Part shown: positions 47,601-60,415 of the stretch, piece by piece
How the letters are laid out: the number at the start of each line of letters is the position of its first letter
How positions within the stretch are numbered: position 1 is the stretch's first letter
Position numbers and translations under genes: made by a program
The notes under the pieces: generated by a model
Databases searched by the model: none
What the model was told of the DNA's origin: nothing
Seen by the model: the letters and a program-made list of their open reading frames with translations, nothing else
From: Argentina anserina
Lineage: Eukaryota; Streptophyta; Magnoliopsida; Rosales; Rosaceae
DNA length: 64,000 bases
Direction of reading: 5' to 3'
Assembly: GCF_933775445.1 (NCBI RefSeq)
Contig: NC_065875.1
Coordinates: forward strand, 22,319,555-22,383,554

Positions 47601-50313
47601 ATACGAAAAACTTGTAAAACTGAATAGCCTAGTGATGAGTATAAATATAGATTGAAGTTAGTAATATGAATTTAAAATAATGAAACAATTATGGATGAAA
47701 TTCATTAATTCCATATTCAAATGGATGTAAAAACCTAAAAATAAGGAAATAATTTAATATAACTTTTTATGTATCAGAAATGTAGATCAGACATTTATAA
47801 AATGAATAAATATTGATAATAAAAGATTTTGGGTATAGATTGAAAGAAAAATTGGGTGTGGATGTATTTTAAAGAGGGGGCTTCAATATTGGGCTTATAG
47901 CTAATTTTCTCTATATCCATATATATTACGAATATGAGAAGATCTTGGTTTTCAGTGGTAAAAAATATTTTGAAATGTTCGAAAACTGAAGTAGATTTAA
48001 CAATTGATTTAAAAGGCATGAAATATAGGGTATTTTGGGGAAATAAGGGAGGTATAAGTACCATTTTAGCTCCTTATAAAAATAGTTTGGAGGTCTATTG
48101 AGTAGGGAGGTCAAGATACTATTTTGGGAGATATGAATAGGAGTTCTCATAGAAAAAACATATTTGAAAAATATGTTATTATTAGGAAAAAAAAGGCAGG
48201 CTTTTAGGGTTGGACTGAGCTTAGCCCTAAAAGACTCAATATGGCCAGTAGGGTAGAATCATGTTTTATTTGCACAATCATTACCCTGTCCTAATAGAAA
48301 AAGGCTTGGGCCATTAGGGCAGGTCAGGCTGGGCTTAGCTTTTTAGGATAGAGCGAGATGAGGCCTTAGTGCCGGATGATGAGACATACATTTTCAATCA
48401 TATCTACATACAAATAATTTAGATATTTGCAGTGGAAGAAACTCGAGTGTTTCAGATATAGAGACCATGGATATAGATTCATGACAGCCGTGCGTGTTAT
48501 GATTATATATGATTCAGAATTAAAAAAAACTAATATGTTTTATAAATAGCCAGAAATACAAAATTTACTTTTTTCTTTTCTTTTCTTTATCAATATGTCT
48601 ATCTTGCTAGTAATGGTAGCATAATAAAGTTTAACGGAACTTGGTTGCCTTTTGCAAACGTAATTGGTGATGAAGAACTCACCAATCATGCTGAGGTAAA
48701 CTGGTTAGGAGTAGCCTAAATATACATATCAATCTTTATCATCTCCCACTCCGAGTTGATCAGTGCGGCCAATAATACAACAAAACAGACACAAGATATA
48801 TATGCTAGCTGAAGAAAACGTGGGAGTTGATCAGTGCGGCCAATAATACAACAAAACAGACACAAGATATATATGCTAGCTGAAGAAAACGTGGGAGTTG
48901 ATCAGTGCGGCCAATAATACAACAAAACAGACACAAAAGATATATATGCTAGCTGAAGAAAACTTAAATATGTCATATACATAAAGGATGTGGACTCATT
49001 GCAGCCGTGCATATATATGATTATATATGCTTGAGGTAGAACTCTCAGTGCAACCATAGGCCCGTCCACCGACGCAAGCTAGTTTAACTGCTTCAGATTC
49101 AAGGAAGCTCGAGTACTGCCAGCCCGCATTTTAGCCGCAGAGATACTTGAAATCTATATATAGCAAGAACCAAGAGGCAACCATGTTTTCCAGATTTAAT
49201 GTCAGCTTCTGGATCAGAAACAAGGATTTTGAACCACTCAGGGGATTATAAAAAAAAACATTGAAACTAGGTTTCTTGTCGTGTCAAGCATGTTTCCAAT
49301 TTGCAAAGCGACCAATATGATGACTGATGAGGTCGCCGATGTTATCTGCAGTGGTTTCGATCATCTTAAAGTTCGGAGCTGCTGATGAATCCGGCCGACT
49401 TATACAACAGGACATATTTCACAAGAATGCGGCAGGGTTCCACAATCTTGAAGGACGTCAATCGTTGATGTCTAGTACTTTGCAGCGTACTAACATTTGT
49501 CTTCGTCAAGAAATAAAGAAAGAACAAGATATTCACACTTGTCGTTCTTCTTCTCTGAGTATTGGATACAATCAGAGAATATTGTTCTATTGTATTCCTT
49601 TATTTACAAGTTTACAACCTTATGGTATGTAGATGTCATGCCTATGTTCTCTACAATGTTGTGCTTTGAAGTTTGAATACACTTGGCTTTGACATTACTA
49701 AATTTACCATAATATACGACTCCTCAATTTCGATGGTAGAGTTCTTAATAACACTATTTCAACTTACTTCACATAATGGTGATGGTAGTGATTAAAGCTA
49801 TTGAGTTAGCTTGCGTTCGTGACTAGAAGCATATATGGCTACCTTCTATTGTTCTTGATTTCCTTTGATCTCCTCACTTGGTTCCTTGCAGTATTGTTCG
49901 CTCAGGTTTCCACAGTAACATTTTTGATAATTTGTTTTTGTTCATTCGAGAGGTATCATTTTCATTTTTTTTTTTGATTGGAGGTATCATTTTCATTTAA
50001 TGAGAACTTTAATGTTTATATCATTTTTATTGAAAAAAGTTACAAGGAAAAATATTAACAATAGACCACTTGAAAATAAAACAAGTGTTACTGTAAAAGT
50101 AAATAATGGGTCAGGTCGTTGGGCCACTCATGAATTCTTAAGGTGGCCGGGCATGATAACCTTTAGTTTACACATGCCCAACAAACCAAAGGAAAGTGAG
50201 TTCAAATAGTTGTGGGCTCACCTCAAGCACCTAAATAAAGAGTGAACATTAATTTTTGATATTGAACATAAGATCATCAACATGCTGTCTCAAATGAATT
50301 CATGATTATCTAT
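44676..50313. other. Long repeat-rich intergenic region
   Basis: No gene is supported over 5.6 kb. GC-richer patches at 45580-45800 (GGCCGGGTTAAGC, GGGCCGGATTAAGG) and 48193-48380 (GGCTGGGCTTAGC, TTAGGGCAGGTCAGG) resemble subterminal regions of old plant DNA elements, and the 2.4 kb between them is very AT-rich. They might be the two ends of one element, but I could not align them as inverted repeats. A 71-bp triplication lies at 48753-48962. A short direct repeat, GAGGTATCATTTTCATTT, occurs at 49950 and 49981. Confidence 0.45.
48753..48962. repeat. 71-bp tandem triplication
   Basis: Three copies of a 71-bp unit begin GAGTTGATCAGTGCGGCC at 48753, 48824 and 48895. The first two are virtually identical. 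The third differs by two inserted bases (ACACAAAAGATA) and ends after GAAGAAAAC. The near identity indicates a recent tandem duplication. Confidence 0.95.
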
Positions 50314-51328
50314 CTAATTCAATTTCCTGTGCCTTGGTATCTTGTCAAGAACTTTGACATGAAACAATTGGCTTAAATTCTTCACGCCTTTGATGCATCT
50401 GGCTGCGATTGTATCAACCTGAGTTTCGTATCTTGCATACAAAGCTGGCAATGTTCCGAGCGCGAGAATAACTACATAACAGTCATGAATTAAAACATAA
50501 GGTAAGCTTCAACCAAAACCACTAAGGATTAAATTCATAGCTAATATATGTTACTATGGAAATGTGTTGGCCTGTGATATCTTACTTACCTGTATATATT
50601 AGGTTCAGCGAGCTGATATAAGTTCCTGTAGTTGACATCGTGTATAGACCAGCCAATGCCTGCAAATATACACAATAAGCATTAATTCAGAATTAAGGCT
50701 GATCTTTAGAGACTAACTGAAAGTTAAATTATGAGGAAAAGAAGGAATAAAGAAAATTTACGTACCACAAAGAAGAGTTTTAAGTCTTTTCCAGATGTGA
50801 TTGCACATAACTTCAACAGGAACCAGTTAAATGTTCCAATGAAGTATATCCAAGCAGACTGTGACAGTTGAATGTTGATCTCCTGTGGCATCCTATAAAT
50901 ACAAAACCAAGCTCAAGTCAGATTGAAGCCAAAAACTAAACAATATCTACGCATCTATGCATGTCAAATATGAACACATTATGCAGTTAACTACCTATTG
51001 AATATTCGTGCTGCGATTTTGCACCAGAGGATTCCAAGAGTCATGATCAGCATGAGGGTGTCACAAAGAAGAGATACAAAATGGTATTCTAGTACTTGGA
51101 GGAAAAACCATAATGTGGTGAACCCTAATAAGATTACACCAGCTGATTTCCTGTCCTTCCATAACATTATGTCAGCCACTGCAAAACCAGAAGCAAACTT
51201 AGTCAAATCTCAAAAGTGGATTACGAAGAAATACAGAATTACAGATACAGTAATAACGACGCTAATGTACGATGAGTTTTACCTTTCCCTCCTCCAAGAA
51301 TGGCATGAAGAGGCCTATACGTTGACAT
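50314..51328 (-). CDS. Reticulon-like protein (RTNLB)
   Basis: Five exons: 51283-51328, 50995-51178, 50766-50892, 50590-50659 and 50314-50471. The phases agree and give 194 residues. The start is MSTYRPLHAILGGGKVADIM. The reticulon homology domain follows with ADIMLWKDRKSAGVILLGFT, then two long hydrophobic hairpins (TLWFFLQVLEYHFVSLLCDT with TLMLIMTLGILW, and FFVALAGLYTM with LNLIYTGVILALGTLPALYA) and the closing RYETQVDTI. The tail ends HRKLN. Reticulons insert as wedges in the ER membrane and shape tubules. The short N-terminus is typical of small plant reticulons. It may correspond to Arabidopsis RTNLB15 (At2g01240, from memory). Confidence 0.92.
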
Positions 51329-52376
51329 GATTCTACTGCAAAAGGTTGCTAGGAAATCAGACGATACGGGAGTTTACGGAAGCTTTGGCCGTTTACACCA
51401 GCAAAGAACACAATGTGATGTTTAGAACGAACCACAATTTCTAGCCCACAATAACCTAAATCACTCTAATTGTCAGATAAGAGAAGTTCTGATTCTTTGC
51501 TCATAAATAGGCATAGGTTGTCCGATTGTGAGAAGTCTAGTTTTCATTACTACAAGGAAAAGGAATGTAGCAAAGAATTTAAGCAAGTATATATGGGCCG
51601 GTGATATTACATCTTACAACAAGTGCTGCCATATTTTGGTAACTAGCTGCGCACACCTAAGCTTGTTGGGAAAAGAGATCCTGGCAAGGAAAATTTGGAA
51701 TAGCTATCATGCCTAATAATAGGGAAAATATTCTGATGTGGGCAGCAGGAATGTTCCAAAACCTAATTGACTTGCAACATAAGCTTCCTTGGATGACATT
51801 TGAGATGTCATGTTTGGCAATCTAGGTCTCAAAGTTTTGATGGTCCGTATCGAACTCGCTTTTATGATTTCAAGTTCTTAATTAATTGTTTGAGCCGTGC
51901 TCTGGTGTTTAGCACTGAATTAAAGTCATGCTCTTTGCGCAATCTGAGTAAAAATCAGACATTCAGACAAGTAGAGGTGGGATGCATTCTACAATATGTT
52001 AATGAAAATAGATAGATGTACACCCTGCTTCCACAATTGAAAAAGGAGGCCTGCTAGTGCTATAATACACTAAGACATGCCATGAAATAAGGAAAAGAAA
52101 GAACCATCCTGAATATGAGCAAATTGGGGAGTACAACTTGAATTTTCAAACACAAGTACATAGTAGTGCATATTACAAGGTTTAATTGATGGAATATGTT
52201 AATTTTACTTCCATGGTTCACCAAAATATTTCACTCACATTTCTAACGGAGCAGATGACAATCATGACATAGCATATACAAGTCTAGTAGAAGCCACAAA
52301 AACTTTCAATACTGATCTGCTCAACCTCATTCCACAGCACGGCCGCCATTCAAAACAAAGCTGTATCATAGCAGCA
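51329..52376. other. Intergenic region between reticulon and DUF1218 genes
   Basis: This holds the reticulon promoter and the 3' end of the DUF1218 gene, both on the minus strand. I see no additional gene or element. Confidence 0.4.
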
Positions 52377-53674
52377 TTACACCTTCTCGAATCCAGTGGT
52401 TTGCTTTTGCTGCTGCTGCTCATGCTGCCCATAATTAGATTCACCCATGCCAACACCTTCATTGTGGTGCTTCTCCCACCCACCAGTATCAGCTTTGGAA
52501 TGTGACCAGTAGTACAGGTTTGACCCTATCAGCGACAACAGTGTAAGAGCAGCTGCTGCAGCAAACACGCCCTTACGGAGAGTGGCACAGGACAGGTCAT
52601 CTAGGTTGAATTTCCCCCTATACTTGGTGTGGTAGGCATTCCTTGCTGACCCAGCCAATAAGCATGCCTCGGCTCCCAAAAAGGTCGTCCTGTTTTCATA
52701 GTTCAAGCTTCCATTTATTAAAATGCAGCAAATGGAATTCTCATGTACAGAAAAAAGGTCGAGAAGAAAGAACAACATGTACTGAACACCGATCTAGCTT
52801 ATATACTTGTCTTAATTCTGAGCCTAAAGTGGATTGCCACATTCAAACATGAGTGCACGACAAATTCTGTCAAATTGGCTATATTGAATCACAAAGTAAT
52901 AGTTCAAATCATATGCCCGTGAATTAACACGAGCCTGATAGAAGAAAACTTGTAGGTTCCAAATGTCAAACTAGTGGAAACTAAAGAGTGTTCGATCTTA
53001 AAAAAAGCTGAAAAGCATAAGAGTAAAGGTAGCCAAAGTAACCCAAATCGCTCACTAATCATGACCATTAGTCTCTTTTTCTACACTTTACCATATTCTA
53101 AACAAACGCAAGTATACAATACACAGCAACAACTTTACCAAATCACTAATTAAATAAACCGATCCAAAACCAGCAATGCCAAATGACTGAAATGAGTGAC
53201 CGAATCACTAAACCAAAGTAAAAATCATAGTAACTGCGGATCAAATCAACAAACCTAAAGAGATTAGTAATGAAAGTAGGATGATATATAATTACCAGGA
53301 GAAGACGAAGAAGAAGACGGTCCAAGTAGTAGAGGAGCCAGAGACCAAGCCTTTGCCGCAGCAGAGACACCTGGTAACGGCGTTAAGCACAGTGTGGCTG
53401 AGCAGAAGAAGGCCAACCGCGGCCAAACCGTAGACGGTGGAAGCGTCGGTGCCGTAAACGCAGTAGGTCTGCTCGTCGTACTCGTCGGGGACAATCTTAG
53501 CCTGAGAAACAGTTACAAAACTCAGAGATTTGAACAAGTATCAACAATAGTAAGAGACAAGAGATGACGAAGGGTACGTACAGTGGAACGGCGTCGTTCG
53601 GCGCCGACGGCGAAAATGAAGGCGATGAGGTGGAGGGAGGTGATGACAGTCACTATGGGAACGGAGAGGGCCAT
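52377..53674 (-). CDS. DUF1218 multi-pass membrane protein
   Basis: Three exons, 53582-53674, 53296-53501 and 52377-52689, encode 203 residues. The start MALSVPIVTVITSLHLIAFI forms the first membrane segment (also signal-anchor-like), followed by GAERRRST. The rest shows YCVYGTDASTVYGLAAVGLL, the Cys-rich CLCCGKG, TWTVFFFVFSWTTFLGAEAC and FAAAAALTLLSLIGSNLYYW, giving about four membrane helices. A hydrophilic Gln-rich tail ends FEKV. These features (Cys in the loop, AEACLLAG) are those of plant DUF1218 proteins. Family members are linked to leaf symmetry, vein pattern and secondary-wall formation, but the molecular role is unknown. It is divergent from the glutamine amidotransferase, with 1.25 kb between starts. 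Confidence 0.9.
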
Positions 53675-54920
53675 AGTGGAGGTGAGAGTTGAGAGTTGAG
53701 AGTATCTGCGTCTGAAGAATCTGGAACGGAGATTGGTTTGGGGTTTGGTTCTAGTTAGTTTCTACACAAGTGATGAGAGACACTGAAGAGTGAAAGTGAG
53801 TTTGGTTTTGCTTTTTGGAGGGTTGTGTTTATGTGTCCCAGTGTGAACAGAGGGTTGCAGGTAAGCAAGTTAGATTTGTTGCCTTCTATTTTTATTTTTG
53901 TGATGATATGAGTTATTTTAGTTTTTAGTGCTCTGAGGTGGAGCTTGGTTCGGTTGTCGGAGCACCGGTTTCCCGGACCGATGTGTTTTTTCGGCCTGGA
54001 CTGAATCAGCCCAACATAGTATCTCAAGTTCCCAATGTTGGGGTCTAGTGGAGCTAGTGCCTCTACTTTTCACCAAATTAATTACTTGTAACCAAAACAC
54101 ATAAGGAGGAATTAGTTCGGACTACTAAGGGTCTGCTATAATCATTAGAGATATTATCATGTTAAGGTGCTTGCGTCAACAATTGATCGTATCTTTTTTT
54201 TACTCTTATATTTCGATAAGCTAATTTTGTTGCTAATGTTGCCACAACATTAGACGCATCGATAATGTTGTTGTGGAGTATGATGTTACGGTATCTTGAC
54301 TGTTAATTTTGATTTTTTTTAAAAGCAGGTTGCATATTTAGTCAGTGGGCCGCATGTTTCTACCTAAAATATTTTCTCAGGCCTAACCACACGTTGATCA
54401 AGGACAAAGTAGTAATATCGTTCATAAGCCCTACGAATATGTTTCCAGTTTAGGCTAGGAATGAAATGACTAAGCTTTAATTCCGTTTCTATTTATTTAT
54501 TTTTTTCCTTTCTAATTGTAGATTCCTAAAATCCCAAGTCAAACCTGCAACCTTGCAAGTCCTATGAAAATAGGATTCTCATTGACTCTGACATGCATCA
54601 ATTAGAACAATCATCATCTTGATCCTACTATAACGCTAACAAACACTTTGGCCAATTCCTAATCCCCTTCATCAATCTGAAACAGCAATACACCAGACCA
54701 ACTCCTCTGCTCTTCTCTCTTGTCCACAACCTGAATATCTGTTTCCCCCCAACGAGACCAAATCCAAACAAAACAACAAAATTGTTTCAGTGCTACAATC
54801 TCCCACAATTTTGCCAGAATTGACGTCGTAGATAAAAGAAATCCTTTTTCATTAATTCTTTACTCCTTCTGGTTCTCTATAGCCGTATTAGGTCATATAT
54901 AATCCTGCAACTCCAACTCC
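53675..54920. other. Shared upstream region of divergent DUF1218 and amidotransferase genes
   Basis: No gene is supported. It should contain both promoters. The stretch 54140-54460 is AT-rich with a small inverted motif around TGTTGCCACAACA (54237-54249), which could form a hairpin. Confidence 0.4.
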
Positions 54921-56488
54921 ATGGCTAATTCAGATCTCTCAATGGTGCTGCCTAGGGTTCTCATCGTCTCCCGCCGCACCGTCCGCAAGAACAAGTTTGT
55001 AGATTTCGTCGGTTGGTTTCTGATCTCTTAATATCTTGGGGCTTTGGCTACAACATTATTGTGTTCATCATCACTAATGGTCGTTGTTATTGATCTTTTT
55101 GACTCTCATTCGATATTTTGACAGGAGAATATCATCTAGATCTAATTGTGAGCTATGGAGCAGTACCTATAATTGTTCCACGAGTCAGTGGAGTCCATAC
55201 CCTACTCGAAAGCTTCGAGCCAATCCATGGGGTCCTCCTATGCGAAGGGGAAGACATAGATCCATCACATTACGACGCAGAGCTCTCGGGGTTCTCCACC
55301 GAGGAGCTCCAAGAAATTGGGAAGCTACATTCGAGTGACACTGCCATTGACAAAGAGAAAGACTCCATCGAACTGAGGCTGGCGAAACTATGCCTAGAGA
55401 GGAACATACCCTACTTGGGAATATGCCGAGGTTCACAAGTACTCAATGTGGCCTGTGGCGGTACATTGTACCAAGATGTTGAGAAGGAACTTGAGAAAGA
55501 GTGCAAAGATCAGAATAAGAGAGTGACTCATATGAACTATGATGATTATGATGGACATAGACATGTGGTGAAGGTGGTGGAGAAGACTCCTCTTCATCAA
55601 TGGTTTAGAGATTCTTTGGATGAAGAGAAAATGGAGATGAGGGTTAATAGTTATCACCATCAAGGTGTTAAGAGATTGGCGCAGAGGTTTGTTCCGATGG
55701 CTTATGCCCCTGATGGTTTGATAGAAGGGTTTTATGATCCTGATGTTTATAATCCTGATGAAGGCAAGTTCATCATGGGACTTCAATTTCATCCGGAGAG
55801 AATGCGGCAACTTGATTCAGACGATTTTGAGTATCCAGGATGTGCATATGCATATAAGGTAATGCTTATATATCAGGCATTGATAATGCTGGGATCACCA
55901 AGTTTTGTTCATGAAATGAATGCACAATATTGTGCCTAACTAGTATGGTATCAATGCAGGAATTTGTTAAAGCAGTAGGAGCTTTCCAAAAGAAGCTCAG
56001 TCAGTCCGAGTGCGTGCCAAAGGCTCCAAAGCTTAGCCATGAGCTAGAGATGAAGAGAAAGAGCCTCCTAAGGAGTTTCTCAGTTGCCAAAAACATGTAT
56101 ACTAAGCGTGGAAGCATGTCAATCAAAGAATCTGAACTGGAAGTTGGAGCTGAGTTTCTTGAGGTCAGTAAGATAAATGAATCATCGTAAGATATTTAAC
56201 ACCATGTTATTAGTTTCAATACTTACAGTTGGTATTGCATCGTTACAGTCAAATACAGCATTGAGTTTACAACAAGAGAAAAGGCTAAAGCAAATGGGTG
56301 CAACGGTGAGAAATGCTTCAGCGTACATGGAGCGAATGAAGATGGGTGAGGAGAGGGAAAGAGTTGCAAGGGCGATCATTGGGAAGATGTCCATAGAGCA
56401 GATATCAGAGCTGATGTCATTCTACCGCATCATGACTCAGATATGCTCCGACTCTTTAGAGAAGATGATAACCGACCCAGCAAGCTGA
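54921..56488 (+). CDS. GAT1_2.1: Class I glutamine amidotransferase-like protein
   Basis: Four exons, 54921-55011, 55125-55858, 55960-56163 and 56249-56488, encode 422 residues. The amidotransferase domain spans about residues 12-275. The nucleophile lies in [17 protein letters not shown] and the His-Glu pair in MGLQFHPER, with [13 protein letters not shown] and [12 protein letters not shown] between. The Cys-His-Glu triad is therefore complete, as in gamma-glutamyl hydrolase-type class I enzymes. A 145-residue basic, helical extension follows (exons 3-4), which is unusual for stand-alone amidotransferases. It matches remembered Arabidopsis GAT1_2.1 (At1g15040), which was described in nitrogen- and stress-responsive contexts. 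The substrate was not evident from sequence. It is convergent with the DUF789 gene. Confidence 0.92.
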
Positions 56489-57560
56489 TCCATTGCTTAG
56501 GTTCCATTTGCATACCACATGATATCCCAAAGCCTTTACTTTGCTGGAGTTCTAAGCTTCCTTCCAAGCCAGTGCTTCATCTTCTGCTTCATTTTATTAC
56601 TTAACAATGTAAAAAGTTCCATTACTTCAATCCCCGAGAGCAATGCTAGAGCGATTTGATGATAGTCGGCAGAAAATTAGTTTCAAAGAGGCAAAAAAAT
56701 TCAGTAGTAGTTCGAGAGGGCTGGTTCATTTCCAGGCAGTGTTTATCATGTTCTGCTTTGTTTTAGTACTGTTGAAAGCAACACTAATCAACAATTCAGT
56801 ATCCAGCTTGGAGCCCTTGGAGCGCCAAAAATTTAGATGACAGTTATCAGGAATCTAAACTCCATTCAGCCATACATAAATTTGAGGCTTTTGGGATATA
56901 TTTCCTACTTGATAGCTGTGTTAAAGAATCTTTGACGAGCTACAGGTTCATCATTCTAGAACTATTGCTCAAGTACAGATAGAACTTAAAATGATCAGGA
57001 ACAGAATTGACAAAAACAACTTATGGGAAATTGGAAGAAGGATGACAATTTGAACAAAACAGACTAATAATGTCAACTGTTACTAAAATTCACAACACAA
57101 TGGGGGTCATGACTCGTACAAATTTGGGGAATCTGAAGCCAACACTTATAATGCATCTATCAAAATCCCCACACTAAACTTATCAGGACATTAAAAAAAG
57201 AGCCTGGTTTTTTTTTCTTCATAATATACCCTTGCTAATACAAATGGAAAACAAGCAAGATGAACTTGCTTAGGCTAACAACTTTGATTTAACTAGCCCA
57301 TCTATAGCTTATCTAACTCTATATTTCACATAGCCAGCATAACATGTCAAAGGTTCACTTTCTATAAGTTTCATTCATTTTTTTTTTTTGCCTTTCGTCT
57401 TTTCAGTAGATAACAGAAACCCAAAACAGAAAATCACCAAAAACCAACTTGCCACCTTGAGTTTCACTGGATACAGCAAACAAGCAACTTTCTACCTGTT
57501 AAAAAAGCAACCAGGCTTCAACTTCTAGAGTGGCAGCAGCATCACATTTGTGTCTTGATA
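56489..57560. other. Convergent 3' region between amidotransferase and DUF789 genes
   Basis: It contains the 3' ends of both genes. I see no further gene. An open frame at 56643-56840 has no recognisable content. Confidence 0.4.
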
Positions 57561-58265
57561 TCACCGACGGCTGAAGAACAGAAAATCTGGATGATTGACC
57601 TGAAGCAGCCTTAGAAAGTCATCAGTGGCTTGCAAGAGGGAGTTTGCTAATTGTCGTTCCAAACCCCCACTAGGAGTCCACAAGGACCCTCTGAACTTGT
57701 ATGAAGCAAGACCAAATACAGGCAAGGACATCTTAGGGATGCTATCCATGTCACTCGGATATGTCACTACAGGAGCTCGAGGGTCTTGTACACCTGAAGT
57801 ATAACATAATGCATACATAAGAAAACTGTGACAGAAAGGAGAAAGTTTAACCAGTATAGTTCACACCAAATGATGCTATCTTCCATGTACTTCTCTACCA
57901 TTATGCATCTGTTTTGACACGAAAACACTTGTGCACACTGAGATACGCCACTGATGTCGAAACTTTACAAATTTGATTTTCTTACACGTCTTATTCATAA
58001 TTATACTACCTCATGATAACCGAATAGCACCTAAATGTAAAAGAATTCACGAAGTAGTTCAAGGTATATTTTATTCATATCACACTGCGGTAGTATTTGC
58101 AAGGTTGTAACTCAGAACAATACACTAAACAATAGATCCCAAGATTAAAATCTAGAGGAGCCTGTCTAAATATCAGCCGACATAGATATACTATAATTTG
58201 GAACAAAAAAACCTAATAACATATTCCAAGAGTAAATCATAAAGGAGCCTATCTAAATATCTGCC

Positions 58266-58303
<38 letters not shown>

Positions 58304-60415
58304 ATAAGAATATATTGTAGTATTTAGATGTAAACATATGAAATGTCATGAAAGAATCTTCCATCATTGAAAGAGCACCATTGTCATAGATGTAAAAACT
58401 AAAACTAAATTACAAATTACCTCCCATGGGGGTAAACAGGGAATGGTATGACAGAAAGCATGCATCAAGATCCTTTAAAGTTGGTCCTGTTGGAATCCTG
58501 TAAATTGGATACCTGAAACATACCACTCAAACTCAATCAGTCAACTGATTGTGTACCAGAGCACTAAACCAAAGGCAGAATTTGATAGTACCATGCAACA
58601 GAAATCCAACTGGAAGCAAGTAGATCACAACTTCTTATTGTCTTCAGCCCAGGAAAACGAAATGCAAGATCTAGTATCTGTAAGATTGAGAAGTTCAGAT
58701 CAACGGCCAAAACCAGGAAGTAATATTATTAAAAAGCAAAATAAAATACCACCCACTTGTTTTAAACACAATGGTAATCAGGATATGAGTTCGGTTATAA
58801 CCTTATCAGCTAAAGGCTCACGGCAATAAGGAAGATCACGTTCAAAATACTCAAATAATAAGCAACCTTGTGAATTAACAGGTTCACCCTCATCACTAGA
58901 GCAATCCTCTTGGAGTGGATAATGCTGATCTCTCAGAGCTATTCTTTCTAACCTTTGAGGAATTTCACTAGACAACACTTGATGCTTCCGTTGCTCTCTC
59001 AAATATTTTATCGTATCCGACTCAAAATCACAGCTACCATCACTACTAGAATCCCTAAAATCACTGTCACTATCTTCATCTGGTCGCCTATCAAACAGAA
59101 GGACCATCAGATCGCAGTAGAAGAATAAACAAAATTGATCTTAATATGATGTCAAGCAATCAATCAACGTATCAACGTATGCACATTGAACACACTATAA
59201 TATTTTTTTTTTAACCCCTCAATTGATACTAACAGGAATATAAAATTTGATGGAAAAAGTATGAAGAAACATGACTAATCCAACCATCTACTTCCATGTG
59301 CCAAACGTCTTGGCTAGAACAAGAAAGGAAAGAACAAAACAGAGGATTTAATTGTTTTGACTTGAGATGAAATAATGCACTTCTTTCCCAAAGAAACTAG
59401 CACTCCAGATAATCAGTTCAACTGATAATGTTGTCGACGGAATGCATGGTGTGACACTAATGTCAGATGTTATTTTCGGACAGCAACAAAAAGACGTGTT
59501 CTATCCAACATTTCCCCTTTATGAGTGTTTACTAGAGAGGTCACACCTCCCCCAAAGTAAGGTGAGACAGCCAATAAGCATCATCTTTAATCCAAATAAT
59601 AGTCACAAAAAATGCCCATTGAACACAACAATCATGCAACATGTTCATTCGGCTGACATAACATTATATTGAGCATTTAAAGATAGAAACCAAACTTATC
59701 CGAACAGATTGTAACATCAACTAGAACTTCAACAATGCAATTCATTTCCTCCAATTGCCCCAGGCATGACTAAGTGAGAAATAGAGAGCGAAACGCAATA
59801 CCTCGACTTAGCTGACAACTTGACAGAGTTTCCGTATATTTGAATACCGGATAAATAAGGGACATAATATTGAACCACAGAGTCACTGTCATTCAAAATC
59901 AGAGGCACTCCGGCACCGTAAGCACTCCACTCCTTAAAAGACTCCCACAGATCACCAAGAACAAAGTACGGCTGAAACTCTACGTCACATGCACTCAATC
60001 CTCTCATCGTCGTCTGCACCAATCAACAACCAGTACACCATTCTAATCACCAATCAATCGCAACAATGAAATTACTCGCAGATTGATTGAATACCTTGGA
60101 GAGGTGCTGAGCCGGAACTGAGGGCGTGATGGACCGCACGAACCGCTCCAGATTACTCAACGGCTTTACACCCGGCTCGCCAGCGGGCACGGCAGCCGGT
60201 TTGGGATGATGCTCACCCGAACCGGCCCGGTTCTCCGGCTCCCGGCTCGGGTTGCTCCCCTTGAGCGAAGGCGATTGACTGGGCGTCACGTCGCTCTGAG
60301 CTCGGCGGAGTTGCTCGGCGGCCTTCTGGTTCTGGTGTGCCCTACGCGCTCTGGCCGGATTGTAAAACCGATCCTCTCCGCGAGCTCGCGTCGCCTGTAA
60401 TCCCGTTCCCAACAT
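57561..60415 (-). CDS. DUF789 family protein
   Basis: Six exons: 60095-60415, 59802-60013, 58802-59087, 58592-58677, 58421-58512 and 57561-57793. The phases agree and give 409 residues. The N-terminus is basic and low in complexity ([20 protein letters not shown]). The conserved domain starts at [20 protein letters not shown] and shows [40 protein letters not shown], an acidic Ser/Asp-rich insert, [40 protein letters not shown] and [20 protein letters not shown]. It closes with [13 protein letters not shown]. These are the marks of plant DUF789 proteins, whose function is unknown. Likely counterparts are Arabidopsis At1g15030 and At2g01260 (from memory). Intron 5 holds a long TA microsatellite. 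Confidence 0.92.
58268..58301. repeat. (TA)n microsatellite in DUF789 intron 5
   Basis: About 17 TA units in an uninterrupted run within the intron between exons 5 and 6. It is likely variable in length. Confidence 0.9.

Noticed and set aside
45580..48380. Two GGCC/GGGCTT-rich patches as ends of one 2.8-kb element
   Set aside because: They share base composition and short words, but I could not align them as direct or inverted repeats or find a target duplication.
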